Positions 15,792 through 16,404 of a DNA stretch of 16,404 nt are shown in pieces. The stretch is taken from assembly GCA_015486785.1 (NCBI GenBank), contig WFQZ01000259.1, forward strand, positions 1-16,404, given 5' to 3'. The position numbers and the translations under genes were made by a program. Source of the stretch: Thermoflexales bacterium. Lineage in GTDB: Bacteria; Chloroflexota; Anaerolineae; B4-G1; SLSP01. Every line of letters starts with the position of its first letter. Positions within the stretch are counted from its first letter, which is position 1. The notes beneath the pieces are model-generated. The model saw nothing but the letters and a program-made list of their open reading frames with translations, had not been told where the DNA came from and did no database searches.

Positions 15792-16404
15792 GCCGCACAG
15801 ACGGCGCAGGCCGGATCACGGGACACCTGCACCACGTCGCAAGTGTGATGCAGACCGTCCCATAACAAAATGCGATCCACCAGCGGCCGGCCGACTCCCA
15901 ACAGCACCTTGAGAGCCTCCAAAGCCTGCCACGATCCGATCACCCCGGCAGCCGCGCCCACGACTCCCAACTCCGCCGGAGAAGGCACGGTGCCCGGCGC
16001 GGGCATCGTGGGGAAGATGCAATGTCGGCAGGCGTGCCCGGGGCGATACACGCCCAACTGCCCTTCAAAGCGCGAGACGCTGCCCCACACCAGCGGCTTG
16101 CCCGCCGCCACACTCAGCTCATTGACCATCGCCTTGGCTGCCAGACTATCGCACGCCTCAACGATCACATCGTACTCGCGCAACAACGCCACATCCGCCG
16201 CTTGCACATACGCCGGATAAGGCCGCGTCTGCACCTGCGGGGCAAAATCCTGCAATCGCCGCGCCGCGACCTCGGCCTTCACGCGCCCCACATCCGCCGG
16301 TGTGTAGAGAATCTGCCGGTTGAGATTGGACAAACTCACCGTGTCGCCATCGGCGATCCCCAGCGTGCCCACGCCCGCCGCTGCCAGATAGAGCAGCACC
16401 GGCG
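15776..16404 (-). CDS. ThiF/MoeB/HesA-type adenylyltransferase (E1-like), 5' end outside window
   Basis: Members of this family adenylate the C-terminal glycine of a ubiquitin-like sulfur carrier such as MoaD or ThiS, for molybdopterin, thiamine or related sulfur transfer. The visible part starts within the Rossmann nucleotide-binding region (VLLYLAAAGVGTLGI). It contains the diagnostic ADGDTVSLSNLNRQ segment, the conserved lysine in GRVKAE and the aspartate in ACDS. Two CxxC pairs, CRHC and CAVC, would bind a structural zinc. The frame remains open to the right edge, so the GTG at 16399 is not the start. No carrier protein or rhodanese domain is visible, so MoeB, ThiF and HesA cannot be told apart. 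Its stop lies 16 bases inside the MFS gene on the opposite strand. Confidence 0.9.
   Translation of the reverse strand, partial: PVLLYLAAAGVGTLGIADGDTVSLSNLNRQILYTPADVGRVKAEVAARRLQDFAPQVQTRPYPAYVQAADVALLREYDVIVEACDSLAAKAMVNELSVAAGKPLVWGSVSRFEGQLGVYRPGHACRHCIFPTMPAPGTVPSPAELGVVGAAAGVIGSWQALEALKVLLGVGRPLVDRILLWDGLHHTCDVVQVSRDPACAVCAAHSAD

Noticed and set aside
1..16404. CRISPR array, insertion sequence, tRNA or rRNA
   Set aside because: No regularly spaced repeat array, transposase motif or RNA gene signature was seen on either strand.

Overview
The window is about 16.4 kb of moderately GC-rich bacterial DNA. It carries one very large secreted protein gene, cut by the left edge, and a compact set of signalling, repair and transport genes. 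No rRNA, tRNA, CRISPR array, transposase or phage gene was seen. Lamin-tail and DUF11-type domains in one giant surface protein, soluble PAS/GAF kinases paired with a receiver-kinase, and tightly overlapping genes suggest an environmental Chloroflexota-like organism (for example Anaerolineae). That assignment is inference from gene style only.

Left part (1-6499, minus strand): a single open frame of at least 2166 codons starts at 6499 behind a strong ribosome binding site and runs off the left edge. It encodes an exported mosaic protein. In order it has a signal peptide, an IgGFc-binding-like N-terminal region, two lamin-tail domains, two DUF11-like domains flanking a repeat-rich region, a cysteine/calcium-type linker, a DUF1349-like lectin-fold domain, a von Willebrand A domain with an intact MIDAS, and the start of a series of 97-residue DUF11-like repeats. 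Upstream is a 150-base AT-richer spacer (6500-6649) with two pairs of short direct repeats.

Middle part (6650-13972, minus strand): six genes in one tightly packed cluster. In transcription order they are a soluble PAS/GAF sensor histidine kinase, a receiver-histidine kinase, a Nudix hydrolase, endonuclease III (nth), a two-helix membrane protein of unknown role and a HAD phosphatase. Neighbouring genes overlap or lie 2-11 bases apart, so they are probably co-transcribed and partly translationally coupled. The two kinases could form a relay, but no DNA-binding output protein is encoded here. The Nudix enzyme and endonuclease III could both serve nucleotide or DNA quality control.

Right part (14101-16404): a 128-base divergent intergenic region with a candidate promoter in each direction separates the cluster from two plus-strand genes. 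These are a small two-helix membrane protein and an MFS transporter coupled to it by an ATGA overlap. A ThiF/MoeB/HesA-type adenylyltransferase converges on the transporter, overlaps its 3' end by 16 bases and is cut by the right edge.
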